A stretch of DNA of 64,000 nucleotides from Betaproteobacteria bacterium MOLA814. GTDB taxonomy: Bacteria > Pseudomonadota > Gammaproteobacteria > Burkholderiales > Burkholderiaceae_C. Shown here piece after piece: positions 9,244-17,658 of the stretch. The stretch is from NCBI GenBank assembly GCA_000496475.1, contig AYMW01000001.1, positions 370,623 through 434,622 on the forward strand, written 5' to 3'. Each line of letters begins with the position of its first letter. Position 1 is the stretch's first letter. The notes under the pieces were generated by a model. The model did not search any database, had not been told where the DNA came from, and worked only from the letters and a program-made list of their open reading frames with translations. The position numbers and the translations under genes were made by a program.

Positions 9244-9672
9244 CTATTGTTTAGCTTGATTTTTAGTGGGCTTTAACAAGTCGTCTGAACGCTTAACAGC
9301 ATTCAATGTTTCTTCGTCTGTCATTTCGTAGCATTTGGGAGCACCGTCAGGATCGCGCATCAACGGGTACTTGTGATTCGTTGCAAACAAAGCGGGCGCA
9401 TATGTTTTTTTGACATTTTTAAATACAAACCAGGTCACAAAAGCCATTGAAATAACCGCAATGTGACCGATCATATTGTAACCAATAAGCAATAATTCAG
9501 CGGTGTATATACCGAATGCCAAACACCAAAAACAACTCAGTAATATGCTGAATAAAAATTTAGACTCCACAGGCAGGTGCCGCAAAGGATTGGTTCTAAA
9601 ATCTAAAATGCTCCAGGAAATACTAAATAACGATTTCAACAGCATGTTGAGCGCTTTGATAAAAACAAACAT
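9244..9672 (-). CDS. Small membrane protein, unknown
   Basis: This 142-residue frame has two hydrophobic segments (about residues 36-60 and 64-84). They are followed by a hydrophilic tail with KKTYAPALFATNHKYPLMRDPDGAPKCYEMTDEETLNAVKRSD, given here as a region of about residues 90-135 rather than a known motif. The tail looks like a genuine folded or docking segment and the whole frame is protein-like. A shorter start at Met10 is equally possible. I do not recognise the family. It is surrounded by AT-rich non-coding sequence and is transcribed against the membrane-protein pair. Confidence 0.5.
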   Translation of the reverse strand: MFVFIKALNMLLKSLFSISWSILDFRTNPLRHLPVESKFLFSILLSCFWCLAFGIYTAELLLIGYNMIGHIAVISMAFVTWFVFKNVKKTYAPALFATNHKYPLMRDPDGAPKCYEMTDEETLNAVKRSDDLLKPTKNQAKQ

Positions 9673-10259
9673 AGCTACAGTGTGACTTTCAGAAATTTAC
9701 TCAGTATTCTTATTGTCTCAGGTATCCCAACTTTCACACAATAAGAAAATAACCACGCTAGCAACTCTACATTGCCAAGTCACACATATGTGTTGAACGC
9801 GTGCGATTCGCCACAAAAATAGTAATTCTAAAACATAATATGTAAATAAAAAACGGCAATATATCAATACTTTTTTATTCATTAATAAGGAAGCAAGCAT
9901 CAAAACCATGGTTAATAGAAATACGCCGTCCCCAACCCTTAACGTCCAGCATGCTTACTAAAACGCCCATATTGCCGGCATATTGAACCGTTATAACGCG
10001 CTGCCTGGCAGATTCAAACTCGGGTTTCCCATCTTCTGTAGCAGGCAACTTATAAGGTGTTACGAAGACAATTCTGCACATCATTGAGAGTGCAAAGCGC
10101 ACAAAATGGTGGGGCTTTACGGACTTGAACCGTGGACAAACAGATTATGAAAGCTGCGCCCGCCCAACAAGAGCGCCGCGCAATGCTAAGAAGATTGTGC
10201 GTGCGCTGGGAGTTGCGCCAGGTCCACCGTGACGTTGGTTGTTTTGTAAGCTCCGAAAC
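9673..10259. other. Non-coding stretch at the left end of the putative island
   Basis: About 590 bases. Apart from the tRNA-Met fragment at 10107-10151 I see no supported gene. A 75-codon minus frame (9875-10102) begins right beside that fragment and is protein-like in places, but it lacks a ribosome binding site and recognisable motifs. Confidence 0.5.
10107..10151 (-). pseudogene. tRNA-Met 3' fragment (probable attachment-site scar)
   Basis: These bases match the CCA end, acceptor 3' strand, T-arm, variable loop and part of the anticodon arm of the intact tRNA-Met at 18895-18971, in the same orientation. A 19-base stretch (complement of 10119-10137) is identical, as is the GATTATGA block over the anticodon; six or so scattered differences lie between. 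The 5' half of the tRNA is missing. A 3' fragment in direct orientation downstream of an intact tRNA is the usual trace of integration at a tRNA gene. Confidence 0.7.
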
Positions 10260-11270
10260 TTACCGTATGCGCAGGCCCCCACAGTCGTCGACAGGCACGA
10301 TAGCAAGTCTCAACTGATTTGCCAACCTCAGCAGTCGCTTATCCCGCTCTGATTGCGTGAATTTATACGTAACCGATCTGCGCAATGCAACCAGCCCATT
10401 AAGATTAACTGCAGACCAGCTATTTTTGAGCACACCACCGTCGCTTACCCAATCTGAATCCACCCGACACTCTTCAAACACAGCCGCATCGTTATTGAAA
10501 ATTTGGAGCTTTATGCCAACGCGCTCTCTTTTTAACCGATCTTTTATCTGTTTGAACAAAATTTTATCCTTGAAGTAAAACGTATCTAGGGTACCCAGCC
10601 AATCTTCTGGCTTCTGATAATTTAGTCTGATTTTGCCGCTTGGATTCGCGTTGCGCTCTGCTCCGTCCTCTAACTGATCAAGCGTTTCAGCCAGTGCGAT
10701 TAGATAATTTTGATTCCAACTCAGGTTGTAGTTAACCGTCATCAATGCATTGCGCTCGGCATCAAACTCAACATCTGTACCCAGAAATTTGATTACGAGT
10801 GCATCTTGAGGAAAGCCCGCAAGCAGCTTACTCAAAAGCCGATCGGCCTGGCGCCGCTGCTCGATGAATGAATCAAAGCTCTCAGCTGCGCGCATCCCTG
10901 GCAGCTTTTCTCTGGCATTCGCGCCGATAAAAATTCTGTTGGTGATTCGACTGCTAGAAACCCAGATGTCGGCTGTCACCAGCCACATATCACCCATTTT
11001 TTTCCGTTCGACAACTCGGTAATCGTCAACATACCCAGCACTGAAGGAAAGGATTTCGTCTTTAATAAGCCTGTAATCCGCGATGGCACGCTCCCCGAGC
11101 ACCAGCACGCCCACGCGCTCCTCGATAGCTTTTCGAAACGCGGCGTCCTTGGCAGCCTCAGATGAAGCACCAGTGCCGCTAGCGCGTATAAAAGAAGATT
11201 GCTTGACGCTATATGTGGAGCCGCAACCAGCAACAGCTAAGGTGACAAACAGTAGAAAAATCCGCAGCAT
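10260..11270 (-). CDS. Predicted lipoprotein with FlgT-N-like region
   Basis: This 336-residue protein starts with a lipoprotein signal (lipobox AVAGC, Cys16). Residues 25-100 carry an Ala-rich helix (GASSEAAKDAAFRKAIEERVG) followed by strands, resembling the N-terminal domain of flagellar assembly protein T and related LPP20-type folds. The C-terminal two-thirds is not recognisable. It should be anchored in the outer membrane facing the periplasm. It starts 3 bases after the stop of the LPP20-like lipoprotein gene, so the two are almost certainly co-transcribed. No flagellar genes are nearby, so a flagellar role is not supported. Function unknown. Confidence 0.7.
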   Translation of the reverse strand: MLRIFLLFVTLAVAGCGSTYSVKQSSFIRASGTGASSEAAKDAAFRKAIEERVGVLVLGERAIADYRLIKDEILSFSAGYVDDYRVVERKKMGDMWLVTADIWVSSSRITNRIFIGANAREKLPGMRAAESFDSFIEQRRQADRLLSKLLAGFPQDALVIKFLGTDVEFDAERNALMTVNYNLSWNQNYLIALAETLDQLEDGAERNANPSGKIRLNYQKPEDWLGTLDTFYFKDKILFKQIKDRLKRERVGIKLQIFNNDAAVFEECRVDSDWVSDGGVLKNSWSAVNLNGLVALRRSVTYKFTQSERDKRLLRLANQLRLAIVPVDDCGGLRIR

Positions 11271-11273
11271 GCG

Positions 11274-11930
11274 CTAGCGAGACATCGCTTTATCGATCTC
11301 TTGCCGCGCAACGTCACTATCCACATCCCAACGAACGGTCACAGAAACGGTTTTAGCATCTACGATTTTTTCGTCAATGACCCGAACACCTTTTAGGATG
11401 CGTTGAGACTTTATTTTCATGACTTCCACAACCGAGCTGGCAACACGGCCTTCAGTCTGGAGAGCCTGTTCATTAGAGCCTTTTGCGAGTTCGTCCTCAT
11501 CATCGTTGAAAGTGACCTCGCCAGACATCGTTTTTCCGGACAGCAACATTTGGTTGGTTTTTTCTACGTTCCGCGTCAATATGTTCGTAGTGCGTGATGT
11601 CTTGACCTCTGTACTCAGGAACTGCGCTAACTTAGCGAGGGCCAGGTCATTGGCAACGCGGAACGCTGACTCTCGGCTGGCTTCCGTTGTTCCAAACGAG
11701 GGGGCATAGGCAGATGCTTCGATACCAATGAAGTCGCCTTTTACGCAAGTCGCTTTTGTTATTCCCGTACCCCACCTACACGACCACTCCAGTTTGACAC
11801 CGTCTCGCTTAAAAGTCGTTGCCATTCGTTGCGAGTTCTGCGTGGATACGTCGGACTCCGAGCGTGTCGACGCACACCCGGTAACCATCGCAACGGTCAG
11901 CATGCACGTCATTATTCGTAGTGATCTCAT
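11274..11930 (-). CDS. LPP20-like predicted lipoprotein
   Basis: This 218-residue protein has a lipoprotein signal ending in VTGC (Cys19). The mature part contains an Ala-rich helix with a downstream valine-rich strand pattern (GRVASSVVEVMKIKSQRILKGVRVIDEK followed by TVSVTVRWD, about residues 155-205), which is the pattern of LPP20/FlgP-type lipoproteins. Those proteins are outer-membrane-anchored and often oligomeric. It is followed after 3 bases by the 336-residue lipoprotein gene and preceded, after about 200 bases, by the 699-residue exported protein on the same strand. Function unknown; part of an envelope assembly is my inference. Confidence 0.7.
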   Translation of the reverse strand: MRSLRIMTCMLTVAMVTGCASTRSESDVSTQNSQRMATTFKRDGVKLEWSCRWGTGITKATCVKGDFIGIEASAYAPSFGTTEASRESAFRVANDLALAKLAQFLSTEVKTSRTTNILTRNVEKTNQMLLSGKTMSGEVTFNDDEDELAKGSNEQALQTEGRVASSVVEVMKIKSQRILKGVRVIDEKIVDAKTVSVTVRWDVDSDVARQEIDKAMSR

Positions 11931-12131
11931 CTCGTCTCTCAGTCATACGTCTTAAAAAAAAATCTCAATGAGCGATGTGCCTCTAAATAGATGTTCGTTA
12001 CCCCCCAAAATGACGAAGTTCAATGGGGACGAGCCTCGTTGAATTTCGCCACGCCGTGCCATCAACAGTCATCTTCAATACGATATGAAAATGCTGTTTC
12101 TGTGGTCGGTATCAGCACCAATTGCCGTTTA

Positions 12132-14231
12132 TCAGTTGCGCGCACTTACTACGCCATAAAGACTGCCTGCTTCCTTTTGAAGCATCATCTTCTTCGTGAC
12201 TCGGTCGTACACTTTGAGCGTCAGCGTAAGACTTTTGCTGGCATTTTGGGCTCTGAGATTAAACTTGCGTGGCAGGTCAATGTACAGGCCGTCTCGTTGC
12301 ATTCGACCAACGCGATTGTTCGCGATCTGATACATCTTGTAGACCTTGGAGACGCTTCCAAGGGTTAGTTTTAGTTCGGTATCAACAGAGGATCGACCAC
12401 CTCCTGCAAAACAGGCGACCAAGCTCATATTGCTGCCATTAAACCCGCACGACAGAACAGCATAAAAAGGATATTTTTTCGCGTACTGTACCCGCTCCGC
12501 TTTGTTTTTTGCTGCACGCTTTATGGCCGCTTGCCGACTCTCACCCTCTCTTTGCTTCTTCACCTCGGTTGCTGATTTGTTCGAGGCCGAGCCATTTTTC
12601 TCATCATCAAGGAATGCGACTAAGTTACGGACATTTTGCTGTTTGCTATAGCCTTGCTTCACCATCCTCGCAGCGGCTTTGTTGAACTCGTTGATGTTTG
12701 TAACGTTGCGCTCGCTGAGTTGTTTTAGTCCCTTGGCGTCTGCGCTGATGGTTTCAGAAAATTTATAAGCAGAAAAATTCTCATAGCCGCGCTGACGAGC
12801 CCAGTCAGATTTTGCCTCTGAAACTGGCACCAGCGGATTTAGTTCATAAGGGCGATCTTTCAGCGCGCCGATAATTACTTTTAAGTTTTCGGGATAGTCA
12901 ACATACACCTCGCACAATTTTGGATCTCTCTGTATAGCGAGGTAGAAGGTGTCCAAATCTGGAAATGTAGACGTGAATGGTTTGCGTCTGTCTATTTGGG
13001 ATTTTTTCTCGATAGCAGTGTCAATGAAATTCTGAGACAGTCTCAATTTTTTAGTAGCAAAATATCCACCTGCTGCCAGATTAAAGTCAGCTTCCCCTGT
13101 GCGGGTACAGAGACGCAAATTCTCACGGCCCTTAGGCAGACTGAGGGTCAGCGAACCGATCTTCTCCTTGGATTTTTGAGTTGCAAGGTCCTCCAGCTCA
13201 CTTTCTCGTGAAGCGACTTTGGCTTCAGCCTGCGCACGCACATCCTCTAAACGCTTCGCAGCCGCCACCAAGACAGGCCCATCGATTGTTTCTAACGGGA
13301 CGTATCGCTGGAATCCATCTGCGGACAACAGCTGGGCCTCCGCTGATTTTTGAATAACCAGAATGCTCGCGGTTCTTTCGAGACTAACTCTATCCCCGTT
13401 GCTGCGAACACAACTCACGGCGGAGAACCTTAAGTCAGCCTTGGCGCCCTTGCTGTTAAAAATGTTACCAAGAAGCCCAGGTATGGCTTCAACTATCGAC
13501 TCAAGGGAGTCGTCGTCGTAGGTTTCAGAAAGAGTGAGTGGGCAAAATTTTTGCACTTTTGCTAGCCTCGATGGATCAGAAAAAACGCCAGTCCCATCAA
13601 GTTTTTTTATCATTTTGTAGTCAGCGCTGTTGCTTACATAGACCTCAAAGCTCTCCGGCGCTATCGGCTCGGGCGCTTTCGGTTCGGGCGCTTTCGGTTC
13701 GGGCGCTTTCGGTTCGGGCGCTTTCGCTTCCGCCTGATCGCTCCCTGTCTGCGCTGCTTGAGGCGTTTCTGGGTTACTTGCTTGCGCGCTTTGTGACTCT
13801 TCAGCGGCCACAGCTGGGGGAGGCGCAGGCGCAACGTCTGGCGGTGCAGCGTTAGCCTGCTTTTGCGCGCCGCTTTCTATGGTCGCCACAACCATGGAGC
13901 CATCACCGCGACAAGGGCCCAAGGTCTTAAGACCACGAAATTTTATTTTGCCTTCCCAACTAATTGTTTCCTCACCCACCTCACGGCCGACAAATTGATA
14001 CACGCTTTTTTTATTTGACTCAACGCGAACGTCAATTTTTTCACCGCCGCGCACCAATTCAATATTGCAAACAGTGTCGGCTTCAACAGGAATTTCAATT
14101 GCGACTGTCTTACCTTTTTCAACTGTTAGTTGTGCTTGTGCATGTTGAGACGCGCCAAACGCAAGTCCTACCAAAAGAGTTGCTGTCAAATGTCTCAAAA
14201 CTTTTACCCTCTGTTGAATTGTCTTGGACAT
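12132..14231 (-). CDS. Large predicted periplasmic protein with Pro-rich repeat linker
   Basis: This 699-residue protein has a signal peptide with likely cleavage after AQA (residue 33). Then come a small beta-rich domain with two cysteines (Cys55, Cys107; about 34-120), a Pro/Ala/Glu-rich linker with exact KAPEP repeats (about 127-193), and a large C-terminal region (about 195-699). The last includes a Lys/Glu-rich helix (about 545-590) and a terminal beta-rich part (about 600-699). I recognise no family. The linker suggests two globular parts joined across periplasmic space. It is the first of three same-strand genes for exported proteins, though a 201-base gap separates it from the next. 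Function unknown. Confidence 0.7.
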   Translation of the reverse strand: MSKTIQQRVKVLRHLTATLLVGLAFGASQHAQAQLTVEKGKTVAIEIPVEADTVCNIELVRGGEKIDVRVESNKKSVYQFVGREVGEETISWEGKIKFRGLKTLGPCRGDGSMVVATIESGAQKQANAAPPDVAPAPPPAVAAEESQSAQASNPETPQAAQTGSDQAEAKAPEPKAPEPKAPEPKAPEPIAPESFEVYVSNSADYKMIKKLDGTGVFSDPSRLAKVQKFCPLTLSETYDDDSLESIVEAIPGLLGNIFNSKGAKADLRFSAVSCVRSNGDRVSLERTASILVIQKSAEAQLLSADGFQRYVPLETIDGPVLVAAAKRLEDVRAQAEAKVASRESELEDLATQKSKEKIGSLTLSLPKGRENLRLCTRTGEADFNLAAGGYFATKKLRLSQNFIDTAIEKKSQIDRRKPFTSTFPDLDTFYLAIQRDPKLCEVYVDYPENLKVIIGALKDRPYELNPLVPVSEAKSDWARQRGYENFSAYKFSETISADAKGLKQLSERNVTNINEFNKAAARMVKQGYSKQQNVRNLVAFLDDEKNGSASNKSATEVKKQREGESRQAAIKRAAKNKAERVQYAKKYPFYAVLSCGFNGSNMSLVACFAGGGRSSVDTELKLTLGSVSKVYKMYQIANNRVGRMQRDGLYIDLPRKFNLRAQNASKSLTLTLKVYDRVTKKMMLQKEAGSLYGVVSARN
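13666..13725. repeat. Four 15-base units encoding the KAPEP linker repeat
   Basis: The unit GGTTCGGGCGCTTTC occurs three times exactly (13681-13725), preceded by one copy with a single change (13666-13680). In the coding direction it gives repeated KAPEP. A further degenerate unit lies at 13651-13665. Such near-exact copies probably expand and contract by slippage. Confidence 0.9.
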
Positions 14232-14273
14232 ACCTTATTTAAAAAGAAAATAATTGTCAACCCAGTTAGTCAA

Positions 14274-14521
14274 GCCGAACGCTGCCCAACCGGAGTGAAT
14301 ACGAACTGGCTGCCTTGTGCCCAATGACTGACAAGCTGCTGCCTATCTGACTCGGCAAGCGTGTGAATGTCAGCATGTGCCCTCAACAGTTCCAATGCGG
14401 CATAGGTATGCCTTAGTGAGTACAGCGTTTTGTTCTGTGCATTCGTATCCTCTAGCAAGCCACTGTCACGCATCAAACGCTTGAATGCGCCATTGAGTGA
14501 GATTGGTTGGTAGCCGTTGCT
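14274..14521 (-). pseudogene. Tyrosine recombinase (phage integrase) C-terminal remnant
   Basis: On the minus strand the frame through 14521-14351 gives a typical integrase catalytic stretch: ISLNGAFKRLMRDSGLL followed by LYSLRHTYAALELL (box II with the R..H pair) and ADIHTLAE. After this the family pattern continues only in the next frame (QIGSSLSVIGHK), indicating a frameshift near 14350. The HYS-type tyrosine nucleophile segment is not recognisable. The upstream half of the enzyme is absent, replaced by hexamer repeats. It must be inactive. It is the only mobility gene trace in the segment and supports an integrated element. Confidence 0.75.
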
Positions 14522-14524
14522 GAA

Positions 14525-14578
14525 GGTGAAGGTGAAGGTGAAGGTGACGGTGACGGTGAAGGTGACGGTGACGGTGAA
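14525..14578. repeat. GGTGAM hexamer tandem repeat
   Basis: Nine consecutive hexamers, each GGTGAA or GGTGAC, abut the integrase remnant on its upstream side. In one minus frame they read as alternating Thr and Phe/Val, which is not expected of an integrase and suggests slippage expansion in dead sequence. Confidence 0.9.
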
Positions 14579-14678
14579 TAGGAGATGATTAACTGCTTTG
14601 TTGGCTTTCGCTGCTGATTTTCCCACCCCCTCGTTTTTCAATGTCGTTTCCAACGACTGCGTGTTAAGTGTTGTTTGT

Positions 14679-14810
14679 CTAGCGTAGAGTCTTTGGAGCA
14701 CTTCCAATGCCGCGTGTTTGGCAATCAACCATCTGCCTCGCGCCACAACTCTGCGCAAATGCAATTGGTGTGAGAAAAATAGCAACTGTTGCAGCTATTA
14801 TTTTTTTCAT
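14679..14810 (-). pseudogene. Truncated exported-protein gene (signal peptide stub)
   Basis: A 43-codon frame starts at 14810 behind a strong ribosome binding site (AAGGAG, 5 bases before the ATG). It gives a textbook signal peptide, MKKIIAATVAIFLTPIAFA, followed by only 24 residues (QSCGARQMVDCQTRG...) before TAG at 14679. This reads as the 5' end of an exported, cysteine-containing protein whose remainder was lost where the integrase remnant and repeats now lie. A genuine small secreted peptide with two cysteines is the alternative. Confidence 0.55.
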
Positions 14811-14848
14811 GGTGATCTCCTTGTAAAAAAAGAGCCGTCCGCATTGCC

Positions 14849-15220
14849 TCAATATCGCCTACCGTAGGGCTTTGAATACTTCAGCGCTAAATTCGTTTTT
14901 TCAATGCAGCCCTTAAAGTCTCCTCTACTCCTTGCGTACTTAGCTTCCTCATAAAGTCGCCGCACAGGTTTGTAAACTTGAGCTATTGGAGGCATCAAAG
15001 GTATTTTTCTGAGCATTGAAATCAAATCTTGTCCAAGCAGATTCAAGTTTGATCGACACGCATCGTCTTGCGCAATAAATGGGGAGCACGCGCTAAACGC
15101 AATCGTCAGAGCGAGCACTCTAACTCTCACCAAAGTTGATTCGACATTTTTTGATAATGCTAAGTAACGCAGCAAGACGAGCATCAGATTTACTCCAAAT
15201 AACGAAAGCCTGAATTTCAA
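14849..15220 (-). CDS. Small predicted exported protein, unknown
   Basis: The frame from 15220 has 123 residues, but the first 30 or so look unlike a signal. A GTG at 15118, with GGTGAGAG just upstream, would give VLALTIAFSACSPFIAQ, a convincing signal sequence with a possible lipoprotein-like cysteine, so the mature start is probably there. The C-terminal half (EEAKYARSRGDFKGCIEKT) resembles short helical, TPR-like exported proteins. It ends about 40 bases before the signal-peptide stub on the same strand. Function unknown. Confidence 0.55.
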   Translation of the reverse strand: MKFRLSLFGVNLMLVLLRYLALSKNVESTLVRVRVLALTIAFSACSPFIAQDDACRSNLNLLGQDLISMLRKIPLMPPIAQVYKPVRRLYEEAKYARSRGDFKGCIEKTNLALKYSKPYGRRY

Positions 15221-15363
15221 TGCTAGATCTCTGCTGTCTACAGCAACGTGGTAAAGTCCACTTCGCTATAAAAAATGTCTACAGGTTTATGTGAATACCA
15301 ATAATACTATTTATAGCAGATAGCGTATAACTATAGAAAAGTAGATGATTTAGGAGAAAAATC

Positions 15364-16044
15364 GTGGGTATCGTATTAACGTATTTTCCAATTATGGGTG
15401 CAGCTGAGAGGGTGCGTCTTGCTCTTTGGCTAGGTGAAATTGATTTTGAAGATGTGCGCATACCGCAAGTAGAATGGGCAGCGTTAAAAGGTCAGACTCC
15501 ATTTGGACAATTGCCAGTAATGTCTATCGACGGAGGACCTTACATTGCCCAAAGCAATGCGATGCTCCAATATATTGGAACACTTGCTACAAAGTTATGC
15601 CCTGCACATCAGTTTTTGAAGGTGCAGGAAGCTATCGGGCTGGTTGATGATTTTGAACGTGCTTTTAGACCTTGTGTAGGACTTGCGCTGGAACCAGAAA
15701 AGTCGGGTTATGGAATTGCGCCTGTTTCTCTATCGTTCACTAAAGGCAGCCCTGAGTTGCTTGAGATAATCAAAGCCCTTCGTGAAGCATTTCTATTAAA
15801 CGAGATGCCAAAATATTGTGGGTTTTTCTCTGCAATAATTGAAAGCTCTGGAGGTCCCTTCCTGTGTGGTCCAGCGCCAACATTAGCAGATTGTTGTCTT
15901 GCCCCAGTTCTAGAACGATACACATTGGGCTATATTGATCACATTCCAAAGGAAGCACTTGACGCGTATCCCACAATGAAATTATACCTTGAAGCTTTTA
16001 AATCTTTGCCGCAAGTGGTGGCCTATGAGCAGTCTAAATCTTAA
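15364..16044 (+). CDS. Glutathione S-transferase family protein
   Basis: This 226-residue protein has the two GST domains. The thioredoxin-like N-terminal part shows LTYFPIMGAAERVRLAL, with Tyr7 in the position of the catalytic tyrosine of sigma/alpha-type enzymes, then the cis-proline strand QLPVMS and the glutathione-binding QSNAML. The helical C-terminal domain contains the PTLADCCLAPVL capping segment. It would conjugate glutathione to electrophiles, or may bind ligands; the substrate is unknown. It starts with GTG at 15364 after AGGAGA. It lies inside the putative island and has no operon partner. Confidence 0.85.
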   Translation: MGIVLTYFPIMGAAERVRLALWLGEIDFEDVRIPQVEWAALKGQTPFGQLPVMSIDGGPYIAQSNAMLQYIGTLATKLCPAHQFLKVQEAIGLVDDFERAFRPCVGLALEPEKSGYGIAPVSLSFTKGSPELLEIIKALREAFLLNEMPKYCGFFSAIIESSGGPFLCGPAPTLADCCLAPVLERYTLGYIDHIPKEALDAYPTMKLYLEAFKSLPQVVAYEQSKS

Positions 16045-16191
16045 ACTCTGAAAAGAGATATCATATTTCGCAAATCATATTCATCATTGTGAAATGCCCC
16101 TCAACTAGGGTCAGGACTCATAACCAACATATTTCGGTTGTGGCGAGCATGATGGCATCAAGTAGATTAATGGGTCTTGAGCTTAGACAAA

Positions 16192-16488
16192 TTATTTTTT
16201 TTTAAGCAATCTTGCTAAGTTGTTTTGTGCGTCTACATCTCCTTGAGCCGCCGCTTGCTTGTACAGATGGATGGCTTGTGCAAAATCTTGATGAACGCCG
16301 TCTCCCCGCTCATACATTAAACCTAAGTTATATTGCGACATAGGATCGCCATCATTGGCTGCACGTTTAAAGTGCTCAGCGGCCGCTTTAAAATCTCCCC
16401 TTACAAGGGCCGCGTTACCATCCTCCGAGTCGCCAGCCCAAACAGAGGTGGCGAATATTAAAAACAACGCAGTAACCAGCTTTTTCAT
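16192..16488 (-). CDS. Small Sel1-repeat exported protein
   Basis: With the ATG at 16488 (AAGGTG just upstream) the protein has 98 residues: a signal peptide (MKKLVTALFLIFATSVWA), then one and a half to two Sel1-like repeats. The repeat signature is clear in AAEHFKRAANDGDPMSQYNLGLMYERGDG and AIHLYKQAAAQGDVDAQNNLARL, described here by position, about residues 35-63 and 70-92. Sel1 proteins are periplasmic or exported adaptors. This one is short for the family, possibly a minimal or trimmed version. It has no operon partner. Confidence 0.8.
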   Translation of the reverse strand: MKKLVTALFLIFATSVWAGDSEDGNAALVRGDFKAAAEHFKRAANDGDPMSQYNLGLMYERGDGVHQDFAQAIHLYKQAAAQGDVDAQNNLARLLKKK

Positions 16489-16658
16489 AACTTGCACCTT
16501 TTAATCAACTTGGTGACATCCACCATTAAGAAGATATTACCCTTTATTCATAGGTAATTCAGTTACAGCAGTCAGCAGAGGTGCTGTTAGGCAGGTGACC
16601 ACTATGCGCTGTGCGCCAGTGTGTTACCGAGACAATCAAACACACACAGGGGCACCTG

Positions 16659-16931
16659 ATGGATATTCATATGATTGTTAAGTTGAAGTCATCTCACGAA
16701 GCATGGCAAGAAATATTCGCGAAAGAAGCCGAGTCTTGCTCAAAATTATGCGATGAAAGTCGGACACTTTTCGGCAAGTCGGATGACACCACCACATTGG
16801 TGACACTTTTTAATGTCGATATGGAAGCGATAGGCACAATGATGAAAGACCCCGAGTTCCACAAATTGACCGCTGACTATGTCGTAGAACACATCCCACA
16901 CGCAATTGCGCTTTTAACACCGCCAGCATAA
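16659..16931 (+). CDS. Small hypothetical protein, possibly dimeric alpha/beta-barrel type
   Basis: With the ATG at 16659 this encodes 90 residues. The pattern MIVKLKSSHEAWQEIFAKE, then a central strand TTLVTLFNVDMEAIGTMMKDPEF and a final helix, resembles small dimeric alpha/beta-barrel proteins such as DUF3764 members. No catalytic residues can be assigned. The frame extends upstream to 16611, but the first 16 residues there look unnatural and a GGGG purine stretch sits before 16659. Function unknown. Confidence 0.6.
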   Translation: MDIHMIVKLKSSHEAWQEIFAKEAESCSKLCDESRTLFGKSDDTTTLVTLFNVDMEAIGTMMKDPEFHKLTADYVVEHIPHAIALLTPPA

Positions 16932-17077
16932 TTTGTCTGAATACGCTTTTGAAGTGGCGGGTTGAATCGCCCCGTACCGTAAACAGCTGGGCTAAGCCAC
17001 ACAAGGGTATAAAAGGGCACCCAACGCCCTTTTAACGGACTGGCACAATCAGCACACTAACATTTGAACACCGTTTT

Positions 17078-17650
17078 ATGACGCTAACGACACCCGCCCC
17101 CAGGAAACACCGCCACACCCGAACGGTTCATGCCGAAGGCTTCTTAAGAGAAGATGGTCTTTGGGACATAGAGGCCCGCATGATCGACTCGAAAACCTAC
17201 GTGTACACCGAGCCCTATCGTGGTGACCGTGAGCCCGGCAGCGCTGTACATGACATGGCGATTCGGCTCACCATGGACAGCCAACTGACCATCACAGCGA
17301 TTGAGGTCAGTATGGCCGCTACGCCCTATCCCACCTGCACCCAAGTGGCTCCTAACTTTCAGGGACTCGTGGGTACCACCATCGGTGGTGGCTGGCGCCG
17401 TGTGGTCAACGAATGCGTGGGCGCAACCCGTGGCTGTACCCATGTGCGGGAGTTGCTGTTCCCCATCGCAACCGTGGCCTTCCAAACCATTAAAGGCTGG
17501 CCTGAGGGCGCGGCCACTGTCACCAAGGTCGCCATGCCCGTTGAGATGGCGCAGTCAACCTTCGTCAATGGTTGCTATGCATGGGCGGCAGACGGAGAGG
17601 TCGTCGCCGAGATGTACCCCACCCTCTCGACGCGAACTGTCGCGTCATAA
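17078..17650 (+). CDS. DUF2889 family protein
   Basis: This 190-residue protein matches the DUF2889 pattern: RTVHAEGFLREDGLWDIEARMID near the start, VHDMAIRLTMD, then the cysteine-containing NECVGATRGCTHVRELLFPIATVAFQT (about 111-137). DUF2889 genes are common beside aromatic-compound degradation genes in Betaproteobacteria, and here the neighbour is a broken ring-cleavage dioxygenase in convergent orientation 8 bases away. The biochemical role is not known. The gene is GC-richer than those at 6.8-16.9 kb, so it may have a separate origin from the rest of the segment. Confidence 0.85.
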   Translation: MTLTTPAPRKHRHTRTVHAEGFLREDGLWDIEARMIDSKTYVYTEPYRGDREPGSAVHDMAIRLTMDSQLTITAIEVSMAATPYPTCTQVAPNFQGLVGTTIGGGWRRVVNECVGATRGCTHVRELLFPIATVAFQTIKGWPEGAATVTKVAMPVEMAQSTFVNGCYAWAADGEVVAEMYPTLSTRTVAS

Positions 17651-17658
17651 AACGTGGG

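Noticed and set aside
10107-10151. Possibility that this is a functional tRNA
   Set aside because: The D-arm and 5' acceptor strand are missing, so it cannot fold as a tRNA.
14525-14578. Hexamer repeats considered as a CRISPR array
   Set aside because: Units are only 6 bases and contiguous, with no spacers and no cas genes in the window.
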